Assembly (NCBI GenBank): GCA_934045075.1
Contig: OW203738.1
Location: 2,232,001 to 2,296,000, forward strand
Source: Yponomeuta sedellus
Taxonomy: Eukaryota; Arthropoda; Insecta; Lepidoptera; Yponomeutidae
Direction of reading: 5' to 3'
DNA: 64,000 nt
Shown: piece by piece, positions 1-10,095 of the stretch
Numbering within the stretch: the stretch's first letter is position 1
Layout: each line of letters starts with the position of its first letter
Position numbers and translations under genes: made by a program
Notes under the pieces: model-generated
What the model was told of the DNA's origin: nothing
Databases searched by the model: none
Seen by the model: the letters and a program-made list of their open reading frames with translations, nothing else

Positions 1-131
1 CTTGCGAAGCACGAAAGCGCTCTGAAAAATGCCACTAGTGGTAGTCACGGGACTGTCACTCATCCTGCACCTCACCGCACCTATTGTTGTTTAACTCAAG
101 TGAACGATTCCAATCATTCCATTCGACTAGA
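1..131 (-). mobile_element. 5S-derived SINE, head portion, cut by window edge
   Basis: The reverse complement carries the head of the window's 5S-derived SINE, including the degenerate box C-like stretch near bases 45-75. The 3' half lies outside the window. It aligns along its length with the better copies at 50974-51340 and 60101-60449. Confidence 0.75.
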
Positions 132-485
132 CTACAAACGGTACAAGCAGACTACAAGCAGTATAATTTCACTTTTGAAAGCTTTTTTTCTGCTGTGCCC
201 TTAAATATGTTGAACGGCATTTATCTTCCACAAACAAGTCCCGTTTATGTCAATAAAATGCACCAGGTAATTAAAATTTTACAACTGAATGTAAAATCCA
301 TCTATTTGCGTTACAGAAACAAAATGGCAGCATTTACGTAAAATAAACTGACAGATGGACGGGTTTCGTTTTACGGATGGAGCAATATAATTTTAGGCCT
401 ATATGCCCCCAGGATATGATACAAGTTATTTGCGTACACTATGTTGTAAAATTCATAAAATGTCAACATGCACACAATGAATGAA
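132..485. other. AT-rich stretch, nothing recognised
   Basis: An 85-codon open frame lies here, but it starts inside the SINE remnant and has no recognisable domain. I see no repeat family in the rest. Confidence 0.4.
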
Positions 486-545
486 TCGCTCGTAGCCCCT
501 TAAGTTGGTTGCTTGAGTGATCGTAAACGATCACGAAAGTAAGCT
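486..545 (+). mobile_element. Fragment like the variant 5S-SINE head
   Basis: The block ending in cgatcacgaaagtaagc closely matches the start of the variant 5S-derived SINE at 9128-9509 (cgatcacgaaggacaagc). The match ends where a reverse-transcriptase fragment begins, so this is a junction of two broken elements. Confidence 0.45.
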
Positions 546-651
546 CGTTCCTTTATTTAAAAGTGGTGATAAGCAAGATCCCACAAATTTCAGACCAGTC
601 TCGGTTCTACCCGTTTGAAGTAAAATATTCGAGAAGATAGTCCTAGGTCTA
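545..651 (+). pseudogene. Non-LTR reverse transcriptase fragment
   Basis: In frame, the stretch reads VPLFKSGDKQDPTNFRPVSV, followed by an in-frame stop and then SKIFEKIV. This is the conserved segment just before and within the start of the RT domain of Jockey/CR1-type LINEs. The equivalent part of the complete element in this window is near residues 395-420 of the 12798-15371 frame. Only about 35 codons remain, so it is a dead fragment. Confidence 0.7.
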
Positions 652-678
652 CTGCTACTTGCTTGCTTACTGCTGACG

Positions 679-870
679 GCCTCGGTAGTGTAGCGGTTTG
701 GTACGCTGTCTGTTAAACCGAAGGTGTCGGGTTCGATCCCCGGCCGGGTCAAACAAGGAAACGGACTTTTCTAGTTTGTCTCGGGTCTTGGATGTTATCT
801 ATGTATTTATTGTATTAAATCTATTATCGAGTTAGCACCCATAACACAAGTCATTTAGATGTACTTATCT
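679..870 (+). mobile_element. tRNA-Asn-like SINE, partial
   Basis: Bases 679-750 form a 72-nt tRNA-like unit. The acceptor ends pair at 6 of 7 positions, the anticodon loop ctgttaa would give GTT (Asn), and there is a box B (ggttcgatccc). The anticodon stem is poorly paired and a non-tRNA body follows ('gagttagcacccataacac'). It is a tRNA-derived SINE rather than a tRNA gene. Confidence 0.65.
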
Positions 871-1195
871 GTTCTATCCAGGCAAACCAATATCGCTTTC
901 TTTTTCCTTGGTACAAAAATGATACGTGTTAACATGACTAAACAAGTAATTCACAATAACGGTTGATATTTATTAAATGGGTAGGTACTATAAAATACTT
1001 CTATGTAAGAAAAACACTTTAATTACATCAATAAAATTATCTTCCATTTATTAAGTTAATTACATGTATTTAGGAGAAGCAATCCACTTGACAGACATTT
1101 AGTTTACATCTAGTCAACACCTGAATGAAATTACATAAACGAGTTGATTTTCCTTTCTATGTTTTTCCGTCGACTGACTGTTTATCTTCGTTCAG
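871..1195. other. AT-rich, nothing recognised
   Basis: No coding potential or repeat match was seen. Confidence 0.35.
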
Positions 1196-1198
1196 TTC

Positions 1199-1500
1199 TC
1201 AGAACCTGTCATGGCGTTTGAGTTTACTTCTGATTTAACTATCTAGTTTGTGGCGTCAACGTTGTTACAATAAATATCCGTTCTAAATGTGAAACGGATA
1301 GATCAGAAGGTGGTCTGGAAGAGATCACTTTTAGCGATTAGGCCGCCGTCTGCACTCTTATGTTAGGAATATCTGTGTAATTTCCATTTTTATGTACAAT
1401 AAAGTGTTCTCTATCTCTACCTATAGTGCTAACATAAATAAAATAAAAATAAACAGAACATAATTTTCCGGGACGAAAAGCTGGCTCGTTAGTGCCGGTT
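1199..1500 (+). repeat. Direct-repeat block A, copy 1, with LINE 3' end
   Basis: Bases 1199-1307 and 1455-1495 recur at 1864-1972 and 1990-2024 with few differences. Bases 1318-1425 are absent from copy 2. They resemble a LINE 3' UTR seen elsewhere in the window (gatctctt..gcgataaggccgcc ... tacaataaagtgttct), which points to a LINE tail inserted in this copy. Confidence 0.6.
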
Positions 1501-1517
1501 GTATGTTGATTGATTCA

Positions 1518-1862
1518 TCCCTTGGTATCTTGCCACTGCTGGGGCACGGGTCTCTTCCTGCATCGCAGGAAGGTTAGGCCATACTCCATCACGGGTACCA
1601 AGTCTGGGTTGGTGGAGTATTGTAAGACAGTGGCGAGCCTTACTGTCAAAAGTAATCAAGCCGCCTAAGGCATCTGAAATGGCTTAGCGACATTACCTGA
1701 CAACCGACACCAACGCCTTAACGTGCTGGAACGAAACACTCGGAAAAAATGCCACTAGCGGTAGTCACTGGATAGCTACCTATCCCGCACCTAACCGCGC
1801 CTGTTGTTGCTTACACCAAATGATAGATTCCAATCACTCGGTTCCAAAGGCCACGAGCACTG
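1518..1862 (-). mobile_element. 5S-derived SINE, near full length
   Basis: On the minus strand it runs from the 5S-like head (right end, ccacgagc) to the ccccagcagtgg 3' motif (left end). The box C region is degraded. It lies between the two copies of direct-repeat block A. Confidence 0.75.
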
Positions 1863-1863
1863 A

Positions 1864-2024
1864 TCAGAACCTGTCACGGCATTTGAGCTTACTTCTGATT
1901 GAACTAGTTTGTGACGTCGACGTTGTTACAATAAATATCCGTTCTAAATGTGAAGCGGACAGATAAATAGTGCAAACATCGTCTTTTGAGAGGAAACGCT
2001 GCTTCGTTAGTGCCGGTTGCATAA
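1864..2024 (+). repeat. Direct-repeat block A, copy 2
   Basis: Second copy of the 1199-1500 block, including ataaatatccgttctaaatg and ttcgttagtgccggttg. It is shorter because it lacks the LINE tail present in copy 1. Confidence 0.6.
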
Positions 2025-2380
2025 TTTCGAGATATTCTGAAGGAAATGGGCGTACGGTTTACATTGTAAACAATTCTACAATAAGTTCCCTGAAGATATA
2101 ATAAGCTTGCCAGCCCCTTGATTATACAATTCTTCACGTATACGTCTGTGTGCAAAAACTAATTATCAACTGGACTATGTCTTACGATTGCGTGGCTCAA
2201 TATCACTGTCACGTCTCAGATATCCACTGAATCTTGGTACTATATGTGAAAGGTTACACAATGTAGGCGCAGAAATGCAGTCCAAAACATGTGCAAAGCA
2301 CACTTTGTACTGACAGCAATATCATTAAAGATTTTGAGATGACAATGAATTGCAGCCTACGACTCACTGTAGAGGACAGC
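2025..2380. other. Nothing recognised
   Basis: No ORF or repeat I can name. Confidence 0.3.
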
Positions 2381-2384
2381 TTCT

Positions 2385-2559
2385 GACCCACTGTAGACAC
2401 TCAGGTATCCTCATGATATTTTTCCTACACCGTTAAGGAGTGGTGCTGCTACTATAAATTAACTTAGAAAGCAAAGTCATTGGCACATGCACGCACTGGG
2501 AATCAAACCTAGGTACTCCCGCTTCCGAGCCCATTATTCTACCCATCGAGCTACCGCCG
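2385..2559 (-). mobile_element. tRNA-headed SINE (shared-body group)
   Basis: The minus strand begins with a tRNA-like head (ggtagctcgatgggtaga, box B-like ggtttgattccc) and continues into the shared body (catgtgccaatgactttg ... tgaggatacctgagtgtct). Related copies are at 34206-34344, 42675-42862 and 46385-46700. An RTE tail is inserted immediately beyond its 5' end. Confidence 0.6.
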
Positions 2560-2676
2560 CCCTATATGATCTTCTTCTTCTTCTCTTCTTCAGGCTATAT
2601 TAGTCGACTGCTGGAGATAGCCCTTCCCTAATGAGCGCCATAGCGCCCTGTCTTTAGCTTGCTGCACCCTATATGA
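2560..2676 (-). mobile_element. RTE-type LINE 3' tail with 10-bp TSD
   Basis: A 97-bp minus-strand piece (2570-2666) has the RTE end motif (reverse complement of aggctatattagtcgactgc) and a GAA-rich tail. It is bounded by ccctatatga at 2560-2569 and 2667-2676. It encodes only the last residues of the RTE protein. Confidence 0.7.
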
Positions 2677-2679
2677 AAG

Positions 2680-3935
2680 CACATTACTATAACTCTAAAA
2701 CAACCACTTCTAAAACGGTTCAAGTATCTAGAAGTCAATACACATACGTACAAGTACGCTGAAAATAACACTTCAGTTTACCTCAAACATCTTTGCCGTC
2801 TTGTAATAGTACATTATGAATAATTATGATATAAGTGCGGTAAGTTGAAAATTACAGCCGAGGCGATATTACTAGCCCGAGCCATCGGCGAGGGCTATAA
2901 GGAGGCAGAGACTGTAATTTTTAAAGCGCACGTATGTCATACGACGTTTTATAACATATTTACGAGGAAATGAATAAAATTCTGACTTTGTTATCATCAC
3001 TAGTTGACGACATTTTTAAATAAAAACAATACATCGAAAAGAAAAAGCGCGCGGATTTATTTTTACTTGTCCACAAATAAGCGATGCGCGCGCATCAACT
3101 TTTTTTTTTTAGGCAAAGGTACAAAAACAGCCAGTATTACTAGTAAATTAATATTTTTGTGTTTTTGTTACAGATAAATGGTTGTAATTTATTGTCAAAA
3201 TTAATTAAATAAAGAATTTAATGTTTATTTGTTATATTTTATTTCCCAAAGTTAATTTTATTCATAAAAAATTGACCACTTTCTTGACATAAAATCTCTT
3301 TGCTAAGATTTTTAAAAGTATCGTTCATTTTTAGACGGAGTATCTTAAAACTTTATTAAAAAAAACACGTGCCTTTTACATTACATTATCGCACAAGTAC
3401 GTAATGAGATACATTACGATATTGAAATTGGTGTAATTACAACCACTTTACGAGCAAATATGTTATAAAAGACGTTACCAAACGGCAAAAAAAAAAACTC
3501 ACTTTTATTCGTATTACATTTCACTTTATTAACCACTGAGATTCTCGTCTCGCAATCATTCTATTAACTCCCTGCACACGAAAAGAGGAAAAAAGGAGGG
3601 CAAGAAACCTTCCCTTTGAGAGTAACATCTGGAGCGGACGAGAGGGGAGGCGAAATACATAATAATGGGACGCGGTAGGTTAACCCAAAAGGTTTACTTC
3701 GCATGCCAAATCCTCTTCATCGTTAGATGCAGTTGTTTGGATCGTTTACTGTTCAGTGCGATTAGGAACTTGCACAAAGTTAAGATAAAGACTATTTGCC
3801 AAATAAGAGACATGAAGTTGTTACATTCGAATACGTCCTGTATATGTTTCGCCCATCGCGTCTAACAAAATATTTAAGAGACAGCAATATTGGTTGTTTT
3901 AACTTTACATATGAGCTACACGAATGTTATAATAC
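2680..3935. other. Long AT-rich stretch without recognisable features
   Basis: Long A/T runs and TA-rich sequence at 2700-3540, then a slightly GC-richer patch at 3560-3720. Short open frames at 3665-3865 and 3796-4044 have no recognisable domain. I see nothing that supports a host exon. Confidence 0.35.
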
Positions 3936-3937
3936 TT

Positions 3938-4020
3938 CCCGTGGTGGAGTATGGCCTAAGCTTCCTGCTATGCAGGAAGAGACTCGTGCCCCAGCAGTGG
4001 GGATATACAGAGGTAATATC
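3938..4020 (+). mobile_element. 5S-derived SINE, 3' fragment
   Basis: Contains ggtggagtatggcctaa and the ccccagcagtgggga end of the SINE, followed by a degraded tail. The head is missing. Confidence 0.7.
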
Positions 4021-4346
4021 GAGTATCGACTCGTGAACTTGTGAACAAGAGCTGAACATGTTAGGTCGTAGTAGGCCGTAGTAGGATCTGGTGTATTCCT
4101 AATTTTGTACAATTGTAAAACTAATGTTTTAAAAGTGTAAGCTTGTTGATTTAAGAATAGTAACTAGTGTTTTAGAATGGCAACATGTTGATTGCACTCA
4201 TGGGATCTTTTTCAGTAGGTTCTAATAGAGCAATTAAACTTATTATAAGATTTAAGATGACTTGAGAAAAAATGGCTCGAGGGGAGTTGTTTCTCGCAGT
4301 TTTTTCTCGACTACAAATTAACCCGAAGACAGCAGTAACATTTTAC

Positions 4347-4454
4347 GTTCGATATCAACCCTTATACGTCCCTACTGTTGGGGCACGGGTCTCTACCTGC
4401 ATCGCAGGTAAGTTAGGCCATACTCCACCATGGGGGCCAAGTCCAATTTGGTAA
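4347..4454 (-). mobile_element. 5S-derived SINE 3' fragment nested in repeat R
   Basis: Begins with gatatcaaccc and continues through the cactgttggggcacgggtc end region. The 7-bp repeat attttac at 4340-4346 and 4455-4461 fits a target duplication, because uninterrupted copies of repeat R read acattttacattg at this point. Confidence 0.7.
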
Positions 4455-4485
4455 ATTTTACATTGACATTCAACGAACAAAACAT

Positions 4486-4839
4486 GCTATGGAGCGTTCC
4501 ATGTTGGGCCTTAGACTCGTAGATCGGGTTCCAAATATCGTTATTCGACGTAAAACGAAGGTTGACGATGTAGGGAACCGGATCTCGAGACTAAAGTGGA
4601 GGTGGGCGGGGCACTTGGCAAGGCTCCAGACGGCAGGTGGACCAGAGCAGTCATAGAGTGGCGGCCGAGAACGGGAAAGCGGTCGGTGGGCAGACCAGCG
4701 GCCCGATGGTCAGACGATGTGGCAGAGTCAGTGGGGGGTCCTTGGATGAGGATGGCGAGAGACCGTGAGGCTTGGCATAATGGGGAAAAGGCCTATACCC
4801 AGCAGTGGGCAGCGGTGGGCTGATGATGATGATGATGAT
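4486..4839 (+). pseudogene. RTE-clade LINE, C-terminal coding and 3' end
   Basis: The sequence encodes the extreme C-terminus of an RTE-type reverse transcriptase. The first frame reads RTKHAMERSMLGLRLVDR and LKWRWAGHLARL. A frameshift near 4622-4632 leads to GRWTRAVIEWRPRTGKRSVG and a final EKAYTQQWAAVG stop, then a (GAT)n tail. This is about 110 codons of a roughly 1,000-residue protein, so a 5'-truncated insertion. An 11-bp target duplication (gaacaaaacat) is at 4475-4485 and 4840-4850. Confidence 0.85.
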
Positions 4840-4880
4840 GAACAAAACATATACATTCTTTACGTTACAATAAATTTATG

Positions 4881-5199
4881 ATTTCTATTGCGTTCATTTG
4901 TTTCAAGAAGACCTTCTACGGTGTCCCTCTGTATGATAATGGCCGCTTACGAATATGAATAGAAATGAACGTATTTAGTGGAGGGAATGAGATTCCCTTT
5001 CTATTGAGGCCCGGCCCTTTGCACTGGAGCGTTTTAGGGCCCTGTGTTGTTATTGAAATTGTGTTTTTATGAACGCCTTCAGTTTGATTGATATTGATGA
5101 ATATTATACCACACCGCGGCGGAATAATGGACGTTTCCACTTCCTCCTACTGCTAGGAACACTTCTGCTTCTATCGTTCTATTTACAATTAGTATACTT
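4881..5199. other. Nothing recognised
   Basis: The reading frame at 5069-5266 runs into the neighbouring SINE and is not a gene. No other signal. Confidence 0.35.
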
Positions 5200-5562
5200 C
5201 GATATCAAACCTTGCAAGTCCCCACTGCTGGGGCACGGGTCTCTTCCTGCATCGCGGGAAGGTTAGGCCATACTCCACCTCGGGGGATAAGTCCGGGGTG
5301 GTGGAGGATTGAAGACAGTGGCGAGCCTTACTCTCAGTTGTTTTCAAGCCGCCTATAAGGACTCTGAGATGGCTAAACGACTGCCATTAAATGACAGACG
5401 GTACCAACGGGTTAACGTGCCTTGCAAAGAACGGAAGCGCTCGGAAAAGTGCCACTAGCGGTAGTCACGGGACGGTCACCCATCCCGCACCTGATCGCGC
5501 CTGTTGTTGCTTAACTCAAGTGATTGATTCCAATCACTCGGTTCGACTAAGCCACGAGCGCT
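5200..5562 (-). mobile_element. 5S-derived SINE, full length
   Basis: Read on the minus strand, it starts agcgctcgtggc, passes through gagttaagcaacaac and gatgggtgaccgtccc (5S box A and box C region), and ends ccccagcagtggggac. All parts of the family are present. Confidence 0.85.
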
Positions 5563-6012
5563 TTACTAGCGCGCACATTTGGGTATTCATTATGAAAGTA
5601 TCAGGTACGAGAGCCTCTCAACGCCCTTTTATGGGAATAACTTTGTCAGCTGTAGGTTTTCAAAGAATGTTCAGCACACGTATCAAAGTAAGATTTCTTT
5701 GGATTTGTTTGCTCAGGGCTGAGTTCCGTTTTCGGCTACGTTCTTGGTTCGATGTATTTATTCATATACAATACATGCCACTTATTTCGAAACTCTCAGA
5801 TCGCATTTATCAAAAGTATACTCAATTTATTATATCGACACTTTGTGCCACTTTACTATAACATAAAGGATTACTGAGGTGACAATTATGTCTGAAATTA
5901 AAACCAGTACAATGCATGAGCTCTATGTTTACAATAGTTATATTAACTCTGTTAATTAAGGACTTTGAAAAAAAAAACTTTGGAGTTTGGTTATCCATTT
6001 TTTCTGCAAAAT
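5563..6012. other. Nothing recognised
   Basis: A 156-codon open frame starting in the SINE runs to 5861. The part outside the SINE has no domain I can name, and its start is inside a mobile element. Confidence 0.35.
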
Positions 6013-6023
6013 GATCTAGATTT

Positions 6024-6307
6024 GATTAGAAGCGCTCGTGGCCTAGTCGATCCGAGTGATTGGCATCAATTATTTGAGTTGAAACCGTCCCGTGACGACC
6101 GCTAGCGGCATTTTTCCGAACGCTTCCGTGCTTCGCAAGGCCGTTGGTTCTGGCCGTCATGTAATGGCTGTTGTTGAGCCATGTCAGAGGCCTTATAGGT
6201 GGCTTGATAACTTCTGACAGTTAGGCCCGCCACTGCTGACCTAACCTTCCTGCGATGCAGGAAGAGACGTGTGCCCTAGCTGTGGGGACATACAAAGGGT
6301 GGATACC
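6024..6307 (+). mobile_element. 5S-derived SINE with head deletion
   Basis: Starts agcgctcgtggcctag and ends at the agctgtggggacatac motif. It is flanked by gatctagattt at 6013-6023 and 6308-6318, an 11-bp target duplication. The stretch holding the box A and box C matches is missing between gagttg and aaccgtcccg, and a second deletion lies near 6230. Confidence 0.8.
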
Positions 6308-6319
6308 GATCTAGATTTT

Positions 6320-7094
6320 TTATGGGCACCTAGTTTAATTTATAAAGTTCATTAAGTCGCAGTTCTTGCGCTACTTTGACTTGATTTCGTTTGAGTTGAT
6401 ATTACAATCACCGGGAATCCCAGAAGAAATCACAGCCCTAATAATGAGTATTCAAAGAAGTATTTTACCAAAAAGTCGGTCAAATATAATGCCGAAAAAG
6501 AGCAAAAAGGAAATAGAAACAAAAGAGGTCTGCGCACAATTTAGCCACTTTCGGCCCTGTCTTGCTTTCAGCAATATTTTTTCGTCATCATATTAAATTT
6601 GGGCGGAGAATTTACGAGACAAGTTGGCGAAAGGGGATTCAGCCAGTACGTTCTGAGGTATTCGCGGACTGCGAGGCGAGAACTGAGCCATGCGTTTGTG
6701 GATTTTTTGCAGGACGACTGTATGTTATAACGACTGCGCAACACAAAATATTACCGGCAGTGCTCAAGCGAATTGAAGCAATGCAGTTGGTGTTTTTTTC
6801 GCCTTCAAAGTTGGTCCGAAAACTAGCTTTATAATAAAAGTCTTTGTTGCACACCACACCTAATAAAACACCTTTCCATCTATATAAGGAGATGTTTTGG
6901 TCATTATCTAGGTAGGAAGGTGCCACCTCACACACACATATGGGGGAAGGAACCACACGGAGTGCAGTGCCTGCAATTTTAGCAAAATGGAAAACACTCC
7001 TGCTAACTGTTTTAGTAAATGAAATGTATATTTTAGCCCGGCTTCCAAGGAAGAAATCCTATAGAAATTCTCAGAAAAGTAGAATTAGAATACT
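6320..7094. other. Unassigned stretch
   Basis: Open frames at 6366-6596, 6562-6834 and 6639-6956 overlap on both strands and carry no recognisable domain. No repeat family seen. Confidence 0.35.
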
Positions 7095-7190
7095 ATAATG
7101 CAGCCTTAATACATCCCACTGTAGGATACAGGCGCTCTCTCAGAGAGAGTGTGGGTTTAATTACCACGCGTGCCCATCACGTATTGGCAA
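7095..7190 (-). mobile_element. SINE 3' end (shared-body group)
   Basis: Contains the minus-strand 3' region of the shared-body SINE: cctgtatcctacagtggga and acgcgtggtaattaaaccc, as also seen near 41090-41250 and 46385-46700. Confidence 0.5.
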
Positions 7191-7204
7191 TCAAGTGTTA
7201 CAGT

Positions 7205-7572
7205 CTTTCTTAATCAACCCTTATATGTCCCCACTGCTGGGGCACGGGTCTCTTCCTGCATCGCAGGAAGGTTAGGCCATACTCCACCACGGGGGCCAAG
7301 TCCGGGTTGGTGGAGGATTGTGAGACAGTGGCGGGCCTCACTGTCAGAAGTTATCAAGCCGCCCATAAGGCCTCTGACATGGCTTAACGACTGCCATTAT
7401 ATGACAGCCAGCACCAACGGCTTAACGTGCCTTGCGAAGCACGGAAGCGCTCGAAAAATGCCACTAGCGGTAGTCACGGGACGCTCACCCATCCCGTACC
7501 TGACCGCGCCTGTTGTTGCTTAACCAAGAGATTGATTCCAATCACTCGGTTCGCCTAGGCCACGAGCGCTTC
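7205..7572 (-). mobile_element. 5S-derived SINE, full length, 11-bp TSD
   Basis: Full-length minus-strand copy with clear 5S-like head and ccccagcagtggggac 3' end. Flanked by agtgttacagt at 7194-7204 and 7573-7583. The open frame through it (7170-7523) is incidental; similar peptides recur at other copies. Confidence 0.9.
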
Positions 7573-7849
7573 AGTGTTACAGTACTTGTAACCAAGAGCA
7601 TCAGCTAACTAACTGTTATGCAGTTTGGCAGAAACCAACTTCATTGTTTTTATTTGAATAAACATCTTTAATCAATCAATAATTTACCAGATAATTACAC
7701 CAAAAGTGTCGAAATACACTTGTCAGTGGCAATTTGTACGGAGGCCTAAAGCAAGAATCGAACGCAAGGTCTCTGGGGAGGTAATCAAATGTATTACCGC
7801 TAGACCGCAGTTCTAATATTATGTATCAAATGAAATATTTGGTATTTTA

Positions 7850-8220
7850 GGGTTATTGATGGCAATCATAGAATCTTATCTTACGTAGAAGTGGCAACTG
7901 ATGTATAAGATTTAAGATGACTTTTTTTTTAAGTAGGACAGGTTACACTTGACCCCAGTCACGCCTATGGTAAGCGAAGACGGGGTCTACGATGTTACGT
8001 GCTTACCTGTTAAATGCCGGTTAACTCTACTTTTAAAGACACCCTTTTAAAGATAATGATTTGAGAAAAGATGGTCAGAGTGGAGTTTTTTCCCGCTGCC
8101 TTTTTCTCCACTACAATACGGCCCGAAGGCAGCGGCTTACATTTTACATTGTTCATTGACATTCAGCCAGCAGAATGCAAATTCTTTACGTTGAAATAAA
8201 ATTAATTTGAATTCAAATTA
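7850..8220 (+). repeat. Repeat R, second copy
   Basis: Matches 4246-4880 and 17855-18080 (atggtcagagtggag, cggcccgaaggcagcggc, ttctttacgttgaaataa). It is interrupted at 7921-8047 by another repeat. Confidence 0.65.
7921..8047 (+). repeat. aagtaggacaggttacac repeat nested in repeat R
   Basis: Shares aagtaggacaggttacac and cccagtcacgc with both arms of the foldback at 48850-49232 and with 37255-37300. The homologous point in the 17855 copy of repeat R is uninterrupted. Confidence 0.6.
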
Positions 8221-8442
8221 ACAAGTGAAAAGGACCTTTTCGAAACACGGGGTAGAATCTTGACAGCTCAAAAGAATAATATAACGAAATTGTCAGAAGC
8301 TAGGGTAAGATATAACTAGAAACAAAGGGCTCTTTAGAGATCTCGGAGCTCCAAGGTCGGGGTGAGACAAAGTGTGACCTCGATTCGTATGACCCTTTTT
8401 AAATTGTATAAGATAAGCTATGTCTATACTATTTTTATTTTT

Positions 8443-8733
8443 AATGCACTAACCCGTGCTAAGGACAAATTTAAAAAATCTATTTAGAGGCGAAAAAGTT
8501 CACCCATGCCGGGATTCGAACCCGCGACCTCTGGCTATCCGTGCCAACGCTCTTCCAATTGAGCTAATTGAGCTGCCTGTACGTAATACAGGGAATAGTG
8601 TAAAGAGGTTCGAAATTTCACTGATGCCGGTGAGTCGCCCATTATCTCAATTGGAAGAGCGCTGGCACGGATAGCCAGAGGTCGCGGGTTCGAATCCCGG
8701 CATGGGTGAAATTGTAAGCCTCTAAATAGGTTT
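8443..8733. mobile_element. Family T foldback dimer
   Basis: The left arm (8443-8571) is the minus-strand tRNA-like unit with its 3' region. The right arm (8572-8733) is a plus-strand unit with head, box B ggttcgaatcc and the gcctctaaataggttt end. The two inverted units meet near the head. Confidence 0.8.
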
Positions 8734-8873
8734 TTTTTAAATAAGCTATGTCGTCTAGGTAAATGATTTGGGAATCGTATACTAATTTTTGAAAGGATGT
8801 ATTATCATCATCAATGATAATACATCATTTCAAAAAAATTAACATGAAATACAATTATACTATTTTTATTTAT

Positions 8874-9106
8874 AATGCACTAACCCGTGCTAAGGACAAA
8901 TTTAAAAACCTATTTAGGGCTAAAAATTTCACCCATGCCGGGATTCGAACCCGCAACCTCTGGCTATCCGTGCCAGCGCTCTACCAATTGAGCCAATGGG
9001 CGACTCACCGGCATCAGTGAAATTTCGAACCTCTTTACACTATTCTCTGTATTACGTACAGGCAGCGACATGTGGCTTAAGCAAATTGCATCACTTACAG
9101 CAAAAT
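8874..9106 (-). mobile_element. Family T monomer, minus strand
   Basis: Contains the 3' region (gcacgggttagtgca), the tRNA-like unit (boxes A and B intact), and part of the spacer (tacgtaatacagagaata). It lies next to the 8443-8733 foldback. Confidence 0.8.
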
Positions 9107-9127
9107 AGTATTATGACATACAATTTG

Positions 9128-9509
9128 AATGAATTGCTCCGGCTGCCTGAGTGATCATAAACGATCACGAAGGACAAGCAACACAGGGCGCGATCAGTGC
9201 ATGGATGGGTAAACCGTTTATGACTAACGCTACTGGCATTTTTCCGATCGGTTCCGTACTTCGCAACACGTTAATTAGTTGGTGCCGGCTGCCGTCGATA
9301 GATGGCTAGATGGCAGTCGTTAAGCCAAGTCAGAGGCCTTAGGGCGCGGCTTGAAAACTTCTGACAGTAAGACCAGCCGCTAGTCTTGCAAGCCTCCACC
9401 GATCCGGACTTGGCCCCCGTGGTGGAGTATGGCCTATACCTTCCGCAGGGAAGAGACCCGTGACCCCTCAGACCCATCAGTGGGGACATAATGGGTTGAT
9501 GATGATGAT
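9128..9509 (+). mobile_element. Variant 5S-derived SINE, closer to 5S rRNA
   Basis: The 3' two-thirds match the family, ending cagtggggacataatgggt with a (GAT)n tail. The head differs from the common form and is nearer to 5S rRNA: cgatcacgaag, aagcaacac, gggcgcg and tcagtgcatggatgggt follow the 5S order through boxes A and C. This looks like an older or separate subfamily. Confidence 0.75.
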
Positions 9510-9661
9510 CTTTTTTCGTCGAAACCCTAGCCTACCTCTGGGTCACAACGGTAACTTGACTGACAACTAAACAAAACGCAACGGTTTTATTTAAAATAAT
9601 TCAAACTTGACTAGACGGCTAATTCACATTACACTTCATAATTCACGGTGCTAATTCGAAG

Positions 9662-9861
9662 ATAGATTTAATATACTCTTTTTTTTATGCACTAACCCGT
9701 GCTAAGGACAATTTTAAAAACCTATTTAGAGGCTAAAAATTCCACCCATGCCCATAAGCTCAGTTGGAAAGAGTGCTGGCACGGATAGCCAGAGGTCGCG
9801 AGTTCGAATCCCGGCATGGGTGGAATTTTGAGCCTCTAAATAGGTTTTTATAGATTTAATA
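9662..9861. mobile_element. Family T foldback with 12-bp TSD
   Basis: The insert at 9674-9849 has a minus-strand 3' arm joined to a plus-strand tRNA-like unit and the aggttttt end. Direct repeats atagatttaata lie at 9662-9673 and 9850-9861. Confidence 0.85.
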
Positions 9862-10095
9862 CAATAATGCTGGGCAACTGATTTCCTTAAATGTCATTTT
9901 GTTATTTAATTTAAATATTGCTTTAAAAATAAATAAATACTGACAACATTTTGCTAAATTTCGAACGCGGTGCATAGAAGTGCAACTGTAACGGCCATTC
10001 GAGAATCGGGCGGTTGATAAAAACTGATGTGAGAGACCACGTGATTCATTCGAGCGGCGACTACAGCTTAGGACGGACGTTGTTCTGTTCAGATT
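9862..10095. other. Nothing recognised
   Basis: Sequence without repeat matches in this window. Confidence 0.3.

Larger units (their letters stand above)
4246..4880 (+). repeat. Retroposon-like repeat R with two nested insertions
   Basis: The outer sequence (4246-4346, 4462-4485, 4851-4880) matches diverged copies at 7850-8220 and 17855-18080: a run like gagaaaaaatggtcagagtgg, then cccgaaggcagc, acattttacattg, and ttctttacgtt. In this copy it is split by a 5S-SINE fragment and an RTE fragment, each with its own direct repeats. Its class is unknown; the end looks like a retroposon 3' UTR. Confidence 0.65.

Noticed and set aside
679..750. Functional tRNA-Asn gene
   Set aside because: The loop gives GTT, but only about three of five anticodon-stem pairs form and a SINE body follows directly.
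7170..7523. 117-codon frame and similar peptides at 24714-25076, 47243-47566, 50952-51242
   Set aside because: They recur only because they lie in copies of the 5S-derived SINE; frames and ends differ between copies.
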